Of a stretch of DNA of 64,000 nt, positions 7,767 through 16,373 are shown piece by piece (within the stretch, counting starts at the first letter, position 1; each line of letters opens with the position of its first letter). The notes beneath the pieces are model-generated. The model did not search any database and was not told where the DNA came from. It was given only the letters and a program-made list of their open reading frames with translations. The stretch is from Parabacteroides sp. TM07-1AC (GTDB taxonomy: Bacteria > Bacteroidota > Bacteroidia > Bacteroidales > Tannerellaceae). The stretch is from assembly GCF_003480915.1 (NCBI RefSeq), contig NZ_QUKD01000002.1:318120-382119 (forward strand), in the 5' to 3' direction. The translations under genes were made by a program, and so were the position numbers.

Positions 7767-10700
7767 TCACTCTTTCTCGATACGCACCGACAGGTTGAAA
7801 TCTTCGAAATCAAGGACGGTCGCATCGCTTATCGCATGCTCTGTAATCTCAACAGATACAGCCAGCACTTGGTTCGCAATGTATTCGTTAAATTCCTTAA
7901 TTGCGTCGTCCATTTCGTCGGAAGAAAGAACGGTCACGTTGATCTTATCGGTTATATCGTATCCGTTGCTCTTACGCAGGTTCTGGATACGGTTCACCAG
8001 TTCGCGGGCCAGCCCTTCTTTGCGCAGGCTTTCCGTCACGGTGATGTCGAGGGCAACCGTCAGGCGGCCTTCGTTGGCAACCAGCCATCCCGGTATATCT
8101 TCAGAGATGATTTCCACATCAGCCAGTTCGACCGTTGCATCCTGTCCTTCCACATTCAGCGTGAATGTACCGGCAGCTTCGAAAGCAAGGATATTTTCCT
8201 GGCTCATGCTTTGGATAGCGGCAGCCAGGCTCTTCATGATCTTACCGTAACGCGGGCCTAACTTCTTAAAGTCCGGCTTGATACGTTTCACCAGGATACC
8301 GGCAGCGTTATCGACAAACTTCAGTTCCTTCACATTCACTTCGTTCAGGATCAGGTTCTTTACCGCCTCGATGCTTTCCTGCTGGTGAGCATCGGCAACA
8401 GGCACCATGATGGTCTGCAGCGGCTGACGAACTTTGATATTTACTTTACGACGCAAAGCCAATACCATAGAAGACACATCCTGTGCCATCTTCATACGTT
8501 CTTCCAGATCTTTGTCGATCAATGCTTCATCATATTTCGGGAAATCCGACAAGTGAACAGATTCTACTGTCTCACGTCCGGTAACGGCAATCAGGTCGCA
8601 GAACAGCTGGTCACCATAGAACGGAGCGATCGGAGACATCAGCTTGGCTACTGTTTCCAGGCAAGTATATAAAGTCTGGTAAGCAGACAATTTATCCGTT
8701 GTCATGCCTCCACCCCAGAAACGGCGGCGGTTCAGGCGTACGTACCAGTTACTCAGGTTGTCGTTTACAAATTCAGAGATAGCACGTCCCGCACGGGTCG
8801 GTTCGTAGGTATCATAGTATCCGTCTACATCTTTCACCAGTGTATTCAACAAAGAAAGGATCCAGCGGTCGATTTCCGGGCGTTCGTTCAGAGGAACATC
8901 CGGCTGTGAGTAATCGAAGCCGTCCACATTTGCATACAGGGCAAAGAATGAATATGTATTATATAATGTACCGAAGAATTTACGGCGCACTTCATCCATT
9001 CCGTCGATATCGAACTTGATATTATCCCACGGAGACGCATTGGTGATCATATACCAGCGCAACGGGTCGGAACCATACTGTTCGATCGTAGAGAACGGAT
9101 CGACGGCATTGCCCAGACGTTTGGACATCTTGTTACCGTTCTTATCCAATACAAGACCATTAGACACAACCGCTTTATAAGCCACACTGTCGAACACCAT
9201 CGTTGCCAGTGCATGCAGGGTAAAGAACCAGCCACGCGTCTGGTCTACACCTTCGGCGATAAAGTCAGCCGGATATACCTCGCGACTATCCAGTAACTCC
9301 TTATTCTCGAACGGATAATGGATCTGGGCATAAGGCATCGCACCCGAGTCGAACCAAACGTCGATCAGGTCAGTCTCACGCTTCATCGGCTTGCCGCTGT
9401 CAGAAACAAGGATCACCTCATCCACATACGGACGGTGCAGGTCGATCTTTTCGTAATTGTCCTTATTGTATTCGCCCGGATTGAAACCTCTGTCCTTATA
9501 TGGATTAGACTCCATAAATCCGGCTTTAACAGCTTTGTCTATTTCGTTGTACAGCTCTTCTACCGAACCGATACATTTTTCTTCCGTACCGTCTTCCGTA
9601 CGCCAAATAGGCAGCGGAGTACCCCAGTAACGGCTACGGCTCAGGTTCCAGTCCTGCAGGTTTTCCAACCATTTACCGAAACGGCCTGTACCTGTACTCT
9701 GCGGCTTCCAGTTGATCGTATTGTTCAGTTCGATCATGCGGTCGCGGCAAGCAGTGGTACGGATAAACCAGCTATCCAACGGATAGTATAATACCGGTTT
9801 GTCGGTACGCCAGCAGTGCGGGTAATTGTGTACATGCTTTTCGATACGGAACGCACGGTTCTGCACCTTCAGCATCATACATATCTCGATATCCAATGTT
9901 TCGTCTTTATCCGTTTTTTCCGGATCGTAGGCATTCTTTACGAACTTACCCTGGAACGGATCGTAATCGGCTGCATTCATACGAGTCTGTACGAACTCAG
10001 GATCAAGATCTTCCATTAGATAGAACTTACCGGTCATATCCACCATCGGACGATTATTACCGTCCTTATCGATCATCATCAACGGAGGCACACCGCTAGC
10101 TTTCGCCACACGGTCGTCGTCCGCACCGAATGTCGGAGCGATATGAACGATACCCGTACCGTCTTCCGTTGTTACATAATCACCGGTGATCACACGGAAA
10201 GCACCTTCACCCGGATTTACCCAAGGGATCAGTTGTTCATAATGCATGCCCGCCAGTTCCGGGCCTTTCCATTCACCTACCACCTTGAACGGGATCAATT
10301 TATCGCCGATCTTATAGTCAGACAGTTCCAACTCGGCAGCCTTCGGATTAAAATGTGCATCCATCAGATCCTTAGCCAATACAACTGTCATCGGCATGCC
10401 TGTGTACGGATTGTAAGTCTGAACAGCCACATAGGTGATATTCGGGCCTACGCAAAGTGCCGTATTGGAAGGTAATGTCCACGGAGTCGTCGTCCAAGCC
10501 AGGAAAAACGGTTCGCCGAACTGCGCCATTTCCGGCTTCGGATCGAGTATACGGAATTGTGCCGTACAAGTCGTATCCTTCACGTCGCGGTAGCAACCCG
10601 GCTGGTTCAGCTCATGTGAGCTAAGACCTGTACCGGCAGCCGGTGAATACGGCTGGATAGTATATCCCTTGTACAGTAAACCTTTCTTATATAATTCTTT

Positions 10701-11195
10701 CAGCAGATACCACAATGTTTCGATATAACGGTTATCGTAAGTGATATACGGATTTTCCATATCCACCCAGTAGCCCATCTTGTCGGTGAGGTCTTCCCAT
10801 TCTTTGGTAAACTTCATCACATCGCGGCGGCAAGCTGCGTTATAGTCAGCGACAGAAATCTTCTTACCGATATCTTCCTTGGTTATACCCATAGATTTCT
10901 CTACGCCCAGCTCAACCGGCAGGCCGTGAGTATCCCATCCTGCCTTACGGTTCACCAGATATCCTTTCATGGTCTTGTAACGGCAGAAAATATCTTTAAT
11001 CGAACGAGCAATAACATGGTGAATACCCGGCATTCCGTTTGCAGAAGGCGGACCTTCATAAAATACAAACGAGGGGTATCCTTCACGGATTTCAAGACTC
11101 TTATGGAAGATGTCGCCATCCTGCCATTTCTTCAACACCTCTTTATTGACGTTCGACAAGTCGAACTTAGAGTATTCGGTAAATTTCTTACTCAT
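7767..11195 (-). CDS. ileS: Isoleucyl-tRNA synthetase, type 2, with GIHH in place of HxGH
   Basis: A class Ia aminoacyl-tRNA synthetase of 1142 residues that charges tRNA-Ile. The N-terminal region resembles the eukaryote-like IleRS2 group, for example GWDTHGLPVE after the first signature. The KMSKR loop is at 689-693. A large CP1 editing domain sits between, and the anticodon-binding and C-terminal domains follow. The first class I signature, normally HxGH, reads Gly57-Ile58-His59-His60, so first and third positions are swapped. Such GxHH variants are reported to give strong mupirocin resistance in IleRS2. It heads the operon with dksA-like, lspA, the DUF4296 gene and the small gene. A 120-bp gap before the dksA-like gene holds nothing clear. 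Confidence 0.97.
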   Translation of the reverse strand: MSKKFTEYSKFDLSNVNKEVLKKWQDGDIFHKSLEIREGYPSFVFYEGPPSANGMPGIHHVIARSIKDIFCRYKTMKGYLVNRKAGWDTHGLPVELGVEKSMGITKEDIGKKISVADYNAACRRDVMKFTKEWEDLTDKMGYWVDMENPYITYDNRYIETLWYLLKELYKKGLLYKGYTIQPYSPAAGTGLSSHELNQPGCYRDVKDTTCTAQFRILDPKPEMAQFGEPFFLAWTTTPWTLPSNTALCVGPNITYVAVQTYNPYTGMPMTVVLAKDLMDAHFNPKAAELELSDYKIGDKLIPFKVVGEWKGPELAGMHYEQLIPWVNPGEGAFRVITGDYVTTEDGTGIVHIAPTFGADDDRVAKASGVPPLMMIDKDGNNRPMVDMTGKFYLMEDLDPEFVQTRMNAADYDPFQGKFVKNAYDPEKTDKDETLDIEICMMLKVQNRAFRIEKHVHNYPHCWRTDKPVLYYPLDSWFIRTTACRDRMIELNNTINWKPQSTGTGRFGKWLENLQDWNLSRSRYWGTPLPIWRTEDGTEEKCIGSVEELYNEIDKAVKAGFMESNPYKDRGFNPGEYNKDNYEKIDLHRPYVDEVILVSDSGKPMKRETDLIDVWFDSGAMPYAQIHYPFENKELLDSREVYPADFIAEGVDQTRGWFFTLHALATMVFDSVAYKAVVSNGLVLDKNGNKMSKRLGNAVDPFSTIEQYGSDPLRWYMITNASPWDNIKFDIDGMDEVRRKFFGTLYNTYSFFALYANVDGFDYSQPDVPLNERPEIDRWILSLLNTLVKDVDGYYDTYEPTRAGRAISEFVNDNLSNWYVRLNRRRFWGGGMTTDKLSAYQTLYTCLETVAKLMSPIAPFYGDQLFCDLIAVTGRETVESVHLSDFPKYDEALIDKDLEERMKMAQDVSSMVLALRRKVNIKVRQPLQTIMVPVADAHQQESIEAVKNLILNEVNVKELKFVDNAAGILVKRIKPDFKKLGPRYGKIMKSLAAAIQSMSQENILAFEAAGTFTLNVEGQDATVELADVEIISEDIPGWLVANEGRLTVALDITVTESLRKEGLARELVNRIQNLRKSNGYDITDKINVTVLSSDEMDDAIKEFNEYIANQVLAVSVEITEHAISDATVLDFEDFNLSVRIEKE

Positions 11196-11230
11196 ATCGC
11201 GTTATTTTTATCAATCTTCTAAAAATGCCG

Positions 11231-11238
11231 CAAAGTTA
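11231..11238 (-). promoter_or_regulatory. -7 box of ileS
   Basis: Minus strand TAACTTTG, about 35 bp before the ileS ATG, fits the Bacteroidetes -7 consensus. No T-box-like or other tRNA-sensing leader is seen in the short 5' region. Confidence 0.5.
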
Positions 11239-11420
11239 GTGATTTAATTCTAATTAGAAAAAAACCTTTTTCTCTTTTCCGTTTTTATTAATATCTTTGT
11301 GATACAGACATGTAATAGCAAAGAAATATGCAACAAGCAACAACAATCCTAAAAGTCCTAATTTGCTTGATATAATTAATCTTTCCTAAATTAAATATGA
11401 GAAAGATCAGCAATAATATT

Positions 11421-11428
11421 TATCTTTG
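11421..11428 (+). promoter_or_regulatory. -7 box before the antitoxin remnant
   Basis: TATCTTTG, about 22 bp before the presumed antitoxin start at 11451. A second TATCTTTG at 11292-11299 has no gene directly after it. Confidence 0.4.
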
Positions 11429-11450
11429 TATAGGATTTATAAAATAAGAC

Positions 11451-11708
11451 CTGCATTATACAACAATAGAACTTGAAACCAGCAAAGCAGAATTGGTTCG
11501 TGAAATATTAAATATCGACAATAGCGAAACCATCGGGAAACTCCGTAAATATCTAAGTAAAATCCGAAGTGACAAACAGAAGGTAAGCCCCTGTGAATAT
11601 ACGCTTGAAGAGGTACGCCAACGATTATCCGTCACAGGAAAAGATGCTATTGCCGGAATAGGAATCAGCGGAGATGAAATGGAACAGCACATGAAAAATA
11701 TTATATGA
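11451..11708 (+). CDS. Antitoxin-like protein, apparently starting at CTG
   Basis: The reading frame is open from a stop at 11445 to the TGA at 11706-11708. The natural N-terminus (HYTTIELETSK, typical of a Bacteroidetes RelB-like antitoxin family) begins right after CTG at 11451, where an ATG would be expected. An internal TTG at 11493 would remove the conserved start. The 85-residue product has a helical middle (ETIGKLRKYLSKI) and a C-terminal MEQHMKNII toxin-binding-like tail. The stop overlaps the toxin ATG (TGATG). CTG may be a rare start or a mutated ATG; since the toxin beside it is broken, decay is the simpler reading. Confidence 0.5.
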   Translation: MHYTTIELETSKAELVREILNIDNSETIGKLRKYLSKIRSDKQKVSPCEYTLEEVRQRLSVTGKDAIAGIGISGDEMEQHMKNII

Positions 11709-11935
11709 TGGAGATAATATGGCATCCATTCGCTTCAAACGATTTTGACCAAATTATATTTTATTAATCGACCAACTCACCTATCGCTCATTAGTTTCCG
11801 GTCATATTAAAATAATTTATACCGTCCACGATAAATATCTATATATTCATATGCTTTGGGATTGTAGACGTAATCCGGAACTACTTCAAAGCGAAATGAA
11901 AGAGCGCAAGCAAAACAGAACAGATGATTTTTAAG
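11708..11935 (+). pseudogene. Broken RelE/ParE-type toxin
   Basis: From ATG 11708 the frame encodes an N-terminal toxin segment (MEIIWHPFASNDFDQII), then stops at 11765. A second frame starting about 11764 continues with a recognisable RelE/ParE C-terminal half (YRSLVSGHIKIIYTVHDK, then IHMLWDCRRNPE). The central part of such toxins, about 40 residues, is missing. A further single-base shift near 11878-11882 is needed to read on to the probable original stop at 11933-11935. The toxin is therefore inactive. It overlaps the antitoxin stop, as in live type II toxin-antitoxin pairs. Confidence 0.75.
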
Positions 11936-12013
11936 CCTAACATATTACAAAAATGCAGAAACTATGGCGTTAGGTTCTGTTCTGTAGGCATACCTAAATC
12001 CGATTTGCACAAA

Positions 12014-12052
12014 AGTTTTCTAAAAATATTCCCTCATTCCTTCAGCCGTAAT
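12014..12052 (-). repeat. Left end inverted repeat of the VapE/HU module
   Basis: Read on the minus strand, 39 bp match 15077-15115 on the plus strand at 34 positions. The two copies face each other across the vapE-like and HU-like genes. A shorter inner copy of its core (ATTACAGCTGAAGGA, 12075-12089) lies in inverse orientation 22 bp inside, so the end is itself a dyad. Confidence 0.8.
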
Positions 12053-12121
12053 TTATTTATCTAATTATAAACCAATTACAGCTGAAGGATTTTTACAGAC
12101 ACACACCCAAATAAAGGATAA

Positions 12122-14200
12122 TCAATTTATTTCCTTCACGTGATACAAGTTTCCTCGTTCTGTATGCCGGTTTGGGACATTGTTACGACGCAATAGGCGG
12201 CCGAAAGCATTTATGGTTGTGTTGCTAAAAGTCAGGTGGCTACGCTTGCGGATACGTTGCATAATCTCGGCAGCAGGAAGCCATTCGCCGATTTCACCAT
12301 CTTCTTCAGACAACGGCTTGAAATATTGCAGGAAAAGCTGCTCTTCCACCGGTACCTGTTCGAACACTTCATTCTGGCGAGTAATCGTTTTTTCTTCCTC
12401 CCGCGTCAGCCAATACCGTTCGCCCGCACGGAGCGCATGGATCGCCTGAGCATACAGCTGGTCATAATCGATAAAATGCCTGCGGTCTATCTCACCATTT
12501 ATTTCTACACACAGGAAACGCCGGCTGCCGGTCGGATCGGATAACAAATCCATATTGTTACAAGTCCCGACAAATCCGGCATACCGTTTCAAAGCCTGCA
12601 CACTCGATTTGTAGGCACGACGGGCATTCACCTCGGGCTTTTGAAGCAGGTGTTTCAGAAAAGACTGACGGGAATTTCCTATCGAGTCGAACTCGTCGAT
12701 ATTTATAAGGGCAAAACGGTGCAGCATCAGTTCAGCATCACGACGATTCCCAAAATCGATACTGTCGGTATAAAACTCACGCAAGACCGGTGGCATTAAA
12801 TTACGGCACCAGGTAGACTTTCCACACCCCTGATCCCCCACCAATAAAGGCAACAGGCTGTTAGCATGCACCCCACCCATCTGTTTCCATTGGGCGACAA
12901 GCCCCAGGAACCAGATATAAAAATGCTCGCGCCACAACTTCGATGATGTCGGTACCGTATCCGCCAAGGCACGTATATGATCTTTTCTGTCCCATTCCGG
13001 CAGATTATCCAGATAATCATCCAGCGGATTGAACAGCGGAATCTTATTGGAATAGATATAACGTTTCACATCACGATCCCACAAATCGAGCCCTTCCGCC
13101 TGTGCATGCAGGGAGATCGTATTGAGAACCTCATCGGTAACAGGAAAGAAACTATAATAATAGGAACGTCGTTCGCGATATTCCACTTCACCTTTCAACT
13201 CGTTCCTCCGCAACTCATAGCGACGTTTCATAAACTCTTCCATCCGAAATACGAGGTTCTGGCAAGCCGGCATGACCGGACCGGCACCAAAATATTTATC
13301 CAGCAGATAAGTATTGTGTACCGCCGCCCGCAGTTCCGTCTCGTTCCGTTGGAAATGTACGTTCACATACGCCCATTTCACCACATCTTCCTCCGGTATG
13401 CCTGCACGAAGGCAATTCTCCGCCAATCGCACCAGCAAAGCATCCGCCGTTGTATCGTCCGATTCCTTCCCCACCTCTTCAATCGCCTTTTTCAAGGCTA
13501 CCTGAAAAAGCAGGTAAACGGAACAACTGCGTTCATGCCCCGCCTCCATCCGTTGAAGCGGCAGCGGTTCCTGTTGTTTCAGCTCACGGAAAGTCGGTTC
13601 GCCCGGCATTTGCAAGGGCTGTTCAAGTGTAGCCGGTACAGCCGCCGGATTAAAATAAAGATCCGGATCGTAGGATATGCGACAGGCTTGCACCACAGCT
13701 GGTTGCCCATAGGGTATTTCCCGTTGCAGTTGCATCCGGTAATAATTCAGTGCCCGCTGATAGGCATGCGCATGAAACCACTCCGCCAACTCACGGCTGG
13801 AAGGCAAAGATCCATCCGGCAGCGTAAAAGGGACAACAATCTTCACGCTTTTGCGGCTCGAACCGATAAATGCAAGCATTGTTTGCAGTGAACCGGCCGC
13901 CTTCCGCCGTATCTCCACCGCCTCCGTATAACCTGATAGATTATTGATCTCCAACAGAATAAGCCCGTTGTAAGCCTTCATTTCCACAACCTCTTTTTTC
14001 TTATTCAATTCGGCACCGAAAACGATTTTGGGCAGCTTGGCTGACGCCGGACAAGGATAACCCGGAGGATATTCCTCCAGTTTTTCCCGAAATTCTTTTA
14101 CCGTTCGTCCGGCCACCGGGTCTTTCATCGTTTCTATTAAATCATTAAAGGAAAGCGTCTTAACGGATTTATTTCCGTCTTTGTACAGTGTGATATTCAT
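12122..14200 (-). CDS. VapE/VirE-type P-loop ATPase with BT4734-like N-terminal domain
   Basis: A 692-residue protein. The N-terminal part (about 40-180) resembles the BT4734/VirE N-terminal domain, a primase-polymerase-related fold. The centre (about 370-600) is the VapE ('virulence protein E') ATPase: Walker A GDQGCGKST at 455-463, Walker B ALINIDEFD at 497-505, sensor-like GTCNNMD at 545-551 and an arginine-finger-like GSRRF at 558-562. The C-terminus resembles DUF3874. Such proteins occur in phages, satellites and integrated elements and are regarded as primase/helicase-like replication proteins. It is transcribed away from a divergent HU-like gene with 22-bp iterons between. No integrase, transposase or relaxase is nearby. 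Confidence 0.85.
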   Translation of the reverse strand: MNITLYKDGNKSVKTLSFNDLIETMKDPVAGRTVKEFREKLEEYPPGYPCPASAKLPKIVFGAELNKKKEVVEMKAYNGLILLEINNLSGYTEAVEIRRKAAGSLQTMLAFIGSSRKSVKIVVPFTLPDGSLPSSRELAEWFHAHAYQRALNYYRMQLQREIPYGQPAVVQACRISYDPDLYFNPAAVPATLEQPLQMPGEPTFRELKQQEPLPLQRMEAGHERSCSVYLLFQVALKKAIEEVGKESDDTTADALLVRLAENCLRAGIPEEDVVKWAYVNVHFQRNETELRAAVHNTYLLDKYFGAGPVMPACQNLVFRMEEFMKRRYELRRNELKGEVEYRERRSYYYSFFPVTDEVLNTISLHAQAEGLDLWDRDVKRYIYSNKIPLFNPLDDYLDNLPEWDRKDHIRALADTVPTSSKLWREHFYIWFLGLVAQWKQMGGVHANSLLPLLVGDQGCGKSTWCRNLMPPVLREFYTDSIDFGNRRDAELMLHRFALINIDEFDSIGNSRQSFLKHLLQKPEVNARRAYKSSVQALKRYAGFVGTCNNMDLLSDPTGSRRFLCVEINGEIDRRHFIDYDQLYAQAIHALRAGERYWLTREEEKTITRQNEVFEQVPVEEQLFLQYFKPLSEEDGEIGEWLPAAEIMQRIRKRSHLTFSNTTINAFGRLLRRNNVPNRHTERGNLYHVKEIN

Positions 14201-14305
14201 TCGCTTGTAATTTAAGGTGTACTTTCTGCCTAAAAGTAAGAAAAAAAGCCATACAAAACAAGGCTTCTATCAATTATTATTTATATCTTTAGTCCGTTAT
14301 TCTTT

Positions 14306-14396
14306 CTTGTTTGACAACTGACAAACGCTTGTAAGACAGTTATCGAATAAGCGTTTGTCAGCTGTCAAACAAGCGTACGGCAATTGATAAACAAAA
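14306..14396. repeat. Four 22-bp iterons and a 25-bp inverted repeat between vapE-like and HU-like genes
   Basis: Four units start at 14309, 14331, 14353 and 14375, exactly 22 bp apart. Units 1 and 3 are close copies (GTTTG-N8-CAAAC dyads); units 2 and 4 are degenerate. Units 1 and 3 also form an inverted repeat with 25-bp arms (14306-14330 with 14349-14373, one mismatch). Position between divergent genes suggests an operator, a replication-origin-like iteron site, or both. Confidence 0.8.
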
Positions 14397-14454
14397 AAAA
14401 GTAAGGCACTTCGGAATTACCGGATAGTAGGTTAAACCATAAATCATAGTAGTT

Positions 14455-15060
14455 ATGTGTGCAAGATATCGAATGGTTCGCAATCCGAACCCTACAGGAG
14501 ACAAGAAAAAACAGGCGTTGCATCCGCGGGTGGTACCTTATGGAACTATCAGTACAGAGGAATTGATGCGGGATATAGAAGGACGATCCGGATTTTCGGG
14601 AGCCGACATCAAGGGGGCTTTGCGGGTAATTGCCGATGCGATGGCTTTCCGGCTGGATGAAGGATATAACGTAGAATTAGACGGCCTCGGCTTTTTCAGC
14701 GTCTCGCTTGTTTCGCGTCCGGTCATGGATAGAAAGGAGATCCGCAGCGAGTCAGTACATTTCCGCAATGTGAATTTCCGCTGTGGCAAATACCTGAAAA
14801 GCAAACTAAAATCGATCTCCCTGGAGCGTATGCCGGAAGGAAAAGGCGTTCTGCCCTCTTTCGATGAACGGGTACGCCGACTGACGGAATATCTGAACAC
14901 ACATCATTATATCACTTGCGGTGACTACCGGGAGCTGACAGGCTGCTCCAAATATCGTGCGCTGGAAGATCTGAAGAAGCTGATAGATGAAGGAAAATTG
15001 GAGAAAAACGGGTATAGGAGCACAAGGGTTTATTCATTTCCTTCAGCTGTAAATCACTGA
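14455..15060 (+). CDS. HU-like DNA-binding protein with a C-terminal winged-helix-like domain
   Basis: A 201-residue protein. Residues about 1-125 are an HU/IHF-like domain of the Bacteroidetes extended type (GLGFFSVSLVSRPV where HU has GFGTF, then HFRNVNFR). Residues about 138-195 look like a helix-turn-helix/winged-helix (ITCGDYRELTGCSKYRALEDLKKL). It pairs with the divergent VapE-like gene; such pairs recur in Bacteroidales. The last codons (SFPSAVNH) lie inside the inner copy of the right-end repeat, so the repeat is translated. An alternative start at Met7 is possible. A role in binding the iterons is inference. Confidence 0.8.
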   Translation: MCARYRMVRNPNPTGDKKKQALHPRVVPYGTISTEELMRDIEGRSGFSGADIKGALRVIADAMAFRLDEGYNVELDGLGFFSVSLVSRPVMDRKEIRSESVHFRNVNFRCGKYLKSKLKSISLERMPEGKGVLPSFDERVRRLTEYLNTHHYITCGDYRELTGCSKYRALEDLKKLIDEGKLEKNGYRSTRVYSFPSAVNH

Positions 15061-15115
15061 TAATAAAACAAGAAAGATTACAGCTGAAGGAATGAAGGAT
15101 TATTTTTGAAAAACT
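15036..15115 (+). repeat. Right end inverted repeat of the VapE/HU module
   Basis: 15077-15115 is the partner of 12014-12052 (34 of 39 bases, inverted). An inner inverse copy of the core (15036-15053) overlaps the 3' end of the HU-like gene. The inner and outer copies form a dyad with about 23 nt between arms, mirroring the left end. Confidence 0.8.
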
Positions 15116-15267
15116 ATTATTATAAAGGTTGGGAAGTATTATGCTACGATATGTTCAGATTTTTGGTAACAAATACGACAAAACCGGTTTTGACACATGA
15201 AAAGCCCCATTTCATCGCATAGCATACTAGTCACAGGCTCCGTCACACAGAGTAGTGCTAATACAGG

Positions 15268-15306
15268 CAGGACTATAGTGCTGATAATGCTAACACTATA
15301 GTCCTG
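15268..15306. terminator. 13-bp hairpin between convergent genes
   Basis: CAGGACTATAGTG (15268-15280) pairs perfectly with 15294-15306, loop 13 nt. It lies between the HU-like gene (plus) and the metallophosphoesterase (minus) and could end both, though no strong T-tract follows. The rest of 15116-15395 shows short TAGT-containing repeats about 23 bp apart and no gene. Confidence 0.5.
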
Positions 15307-15395
15307 TCTTCAAATAAGTGGCATTTCATCGAAAAAAACAAATATTTCACTTTGTATTTTCCGACTTTTATCATTTAGTAGTATAAAAAACCTCC

Positions 15396-16373
15396 CTAAT
15401 CTACCGGTACAAAATGTATCAAAATATCTTTATTGTTATAATTAGCTGCAGCTACATATTGGAGTTTTCCATTCACAAAATCAACAGCTTCTTCATGCGT
15501 ATGTCCTGCATAAACACCTATCACCTCCGGACTATTCAGAACCAAATCACAGAATTGATAAGTTGTTTCCATAAATCCATTTTCCGGCCAAGATTCCCTA
15601 CGTTCGATTTCATAATATATATCGTTCTTTTTGTTCCAGTCCGGATGTCCACAACCATAATCAATATTATGCCCAGGCAAATAAACCGGAATATGCATTG
15701 ATAAAACAATTGGCAAGCCTTTACCGACCTGCTTCTGAAAGAAATCCAACTGCTCCTTAGTTATTTCAAATGCAGAATTATCAATCGTTACAAAGTTTAC
15801 ACCATGTACCGTTTGAGCATTAAACATCGGATTCTGCCCTTGGTACAAATCATTCAGATTAGAAGCAGTCCACTTATCTCTTTGCAAGAAAGAACTTCCA
15901 GATTCACCCTCATAATGCCAATCATGGTTACCCGCAACATATATCCAGTTTAAACCTGATTCATCAAGTATGGATTTGATATATTCAACCGAAGCCAGAG
16001 AAGGGAAGTTAATAATATCACCACCCAGAATCACCAGTTCCGAACCTGCCTTTTTAGCTTTATCAAGAGAAGCACGAAAAGCCAGATCACGTCCATTTCC
16101 TTTTCCATAATTTTCAGGCTCCACTGCACCTCCTCCCATTCGATGAGTATAGGCATAATACTCTTTTCCACGTTCATCTTCTACTGTAAAATGAGTATCA
16201 GAAAGAAATAATACATTAAACGGCTTTTCTAATCCCTTTATATAATAATAAACATTTCCATTTTGTACCGTAATATTCTCTACCATCCGTGAGGTCTGCA
16301 CTTCCCCGCAGCCTGTCAAAAGACAGGCAAGGAAAGTGACATAAAAGAAAAACTTTATTTTTATCATCATCAT
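15396..16373 (-). CDS. Calcineurin-like metallophosphoesterase lipoprotein
   Basis: A 325-residue exported phosphoesterase when started at ATG 16373, which overlaps the SusD stop as ATGA; the frame stays open to 16388 but that start lies inside susD. The lipobox LTGC puts the lipid at Cys22. Metal-binding motifs appear in order: SDTH (D59, H61), GGDIIN, GNHDWH, SMHIP and GHTHEE, so the dinuclear metal site is complete. It is the last gene of the first SusC/SusD locus and probably removes phosphate from, or hydrolyses, the imported ligand. Substrate unknown. Confidence 0.88.
   Translation of the reverse strand: MMMIKIKFFFYVTFLACLLTGCGEVQTSRMVENITVQNGNVYYYIKGLEKPFNVLFLSDTHFTVEDERGKEYYAYTHRMGGGAVEPENYGKGNGRDLAFRASLDKAKKAGSELVILGGDIINFPSLASVEYIKSILDESGLNWIYVAGNHDWHYEGESGSSFLQRDKWTASNLNDLYQGQNPMFNAQTVHGVNFVTIDNSAFEITKEQLDFFQKQVGKGLPIVLSMHIPVYLPGHNIDYGCGHPDWNKKNDIYYEIERRESWPENGFMETTYQFCDLVLNSPEVIGVYAGHTHEEAVDFVNGKLQYVAAANYNNKDILIHFVPVD

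Noticed and set aside
12977..13891. 304-codon plus-strand frame
   Set aside because: Antisense to the VapE-like gene; no domain is recognisable.
12014..15115. Insertion sequence
   Set aside because: No transposase and no target duplication; the genes are of replication type.
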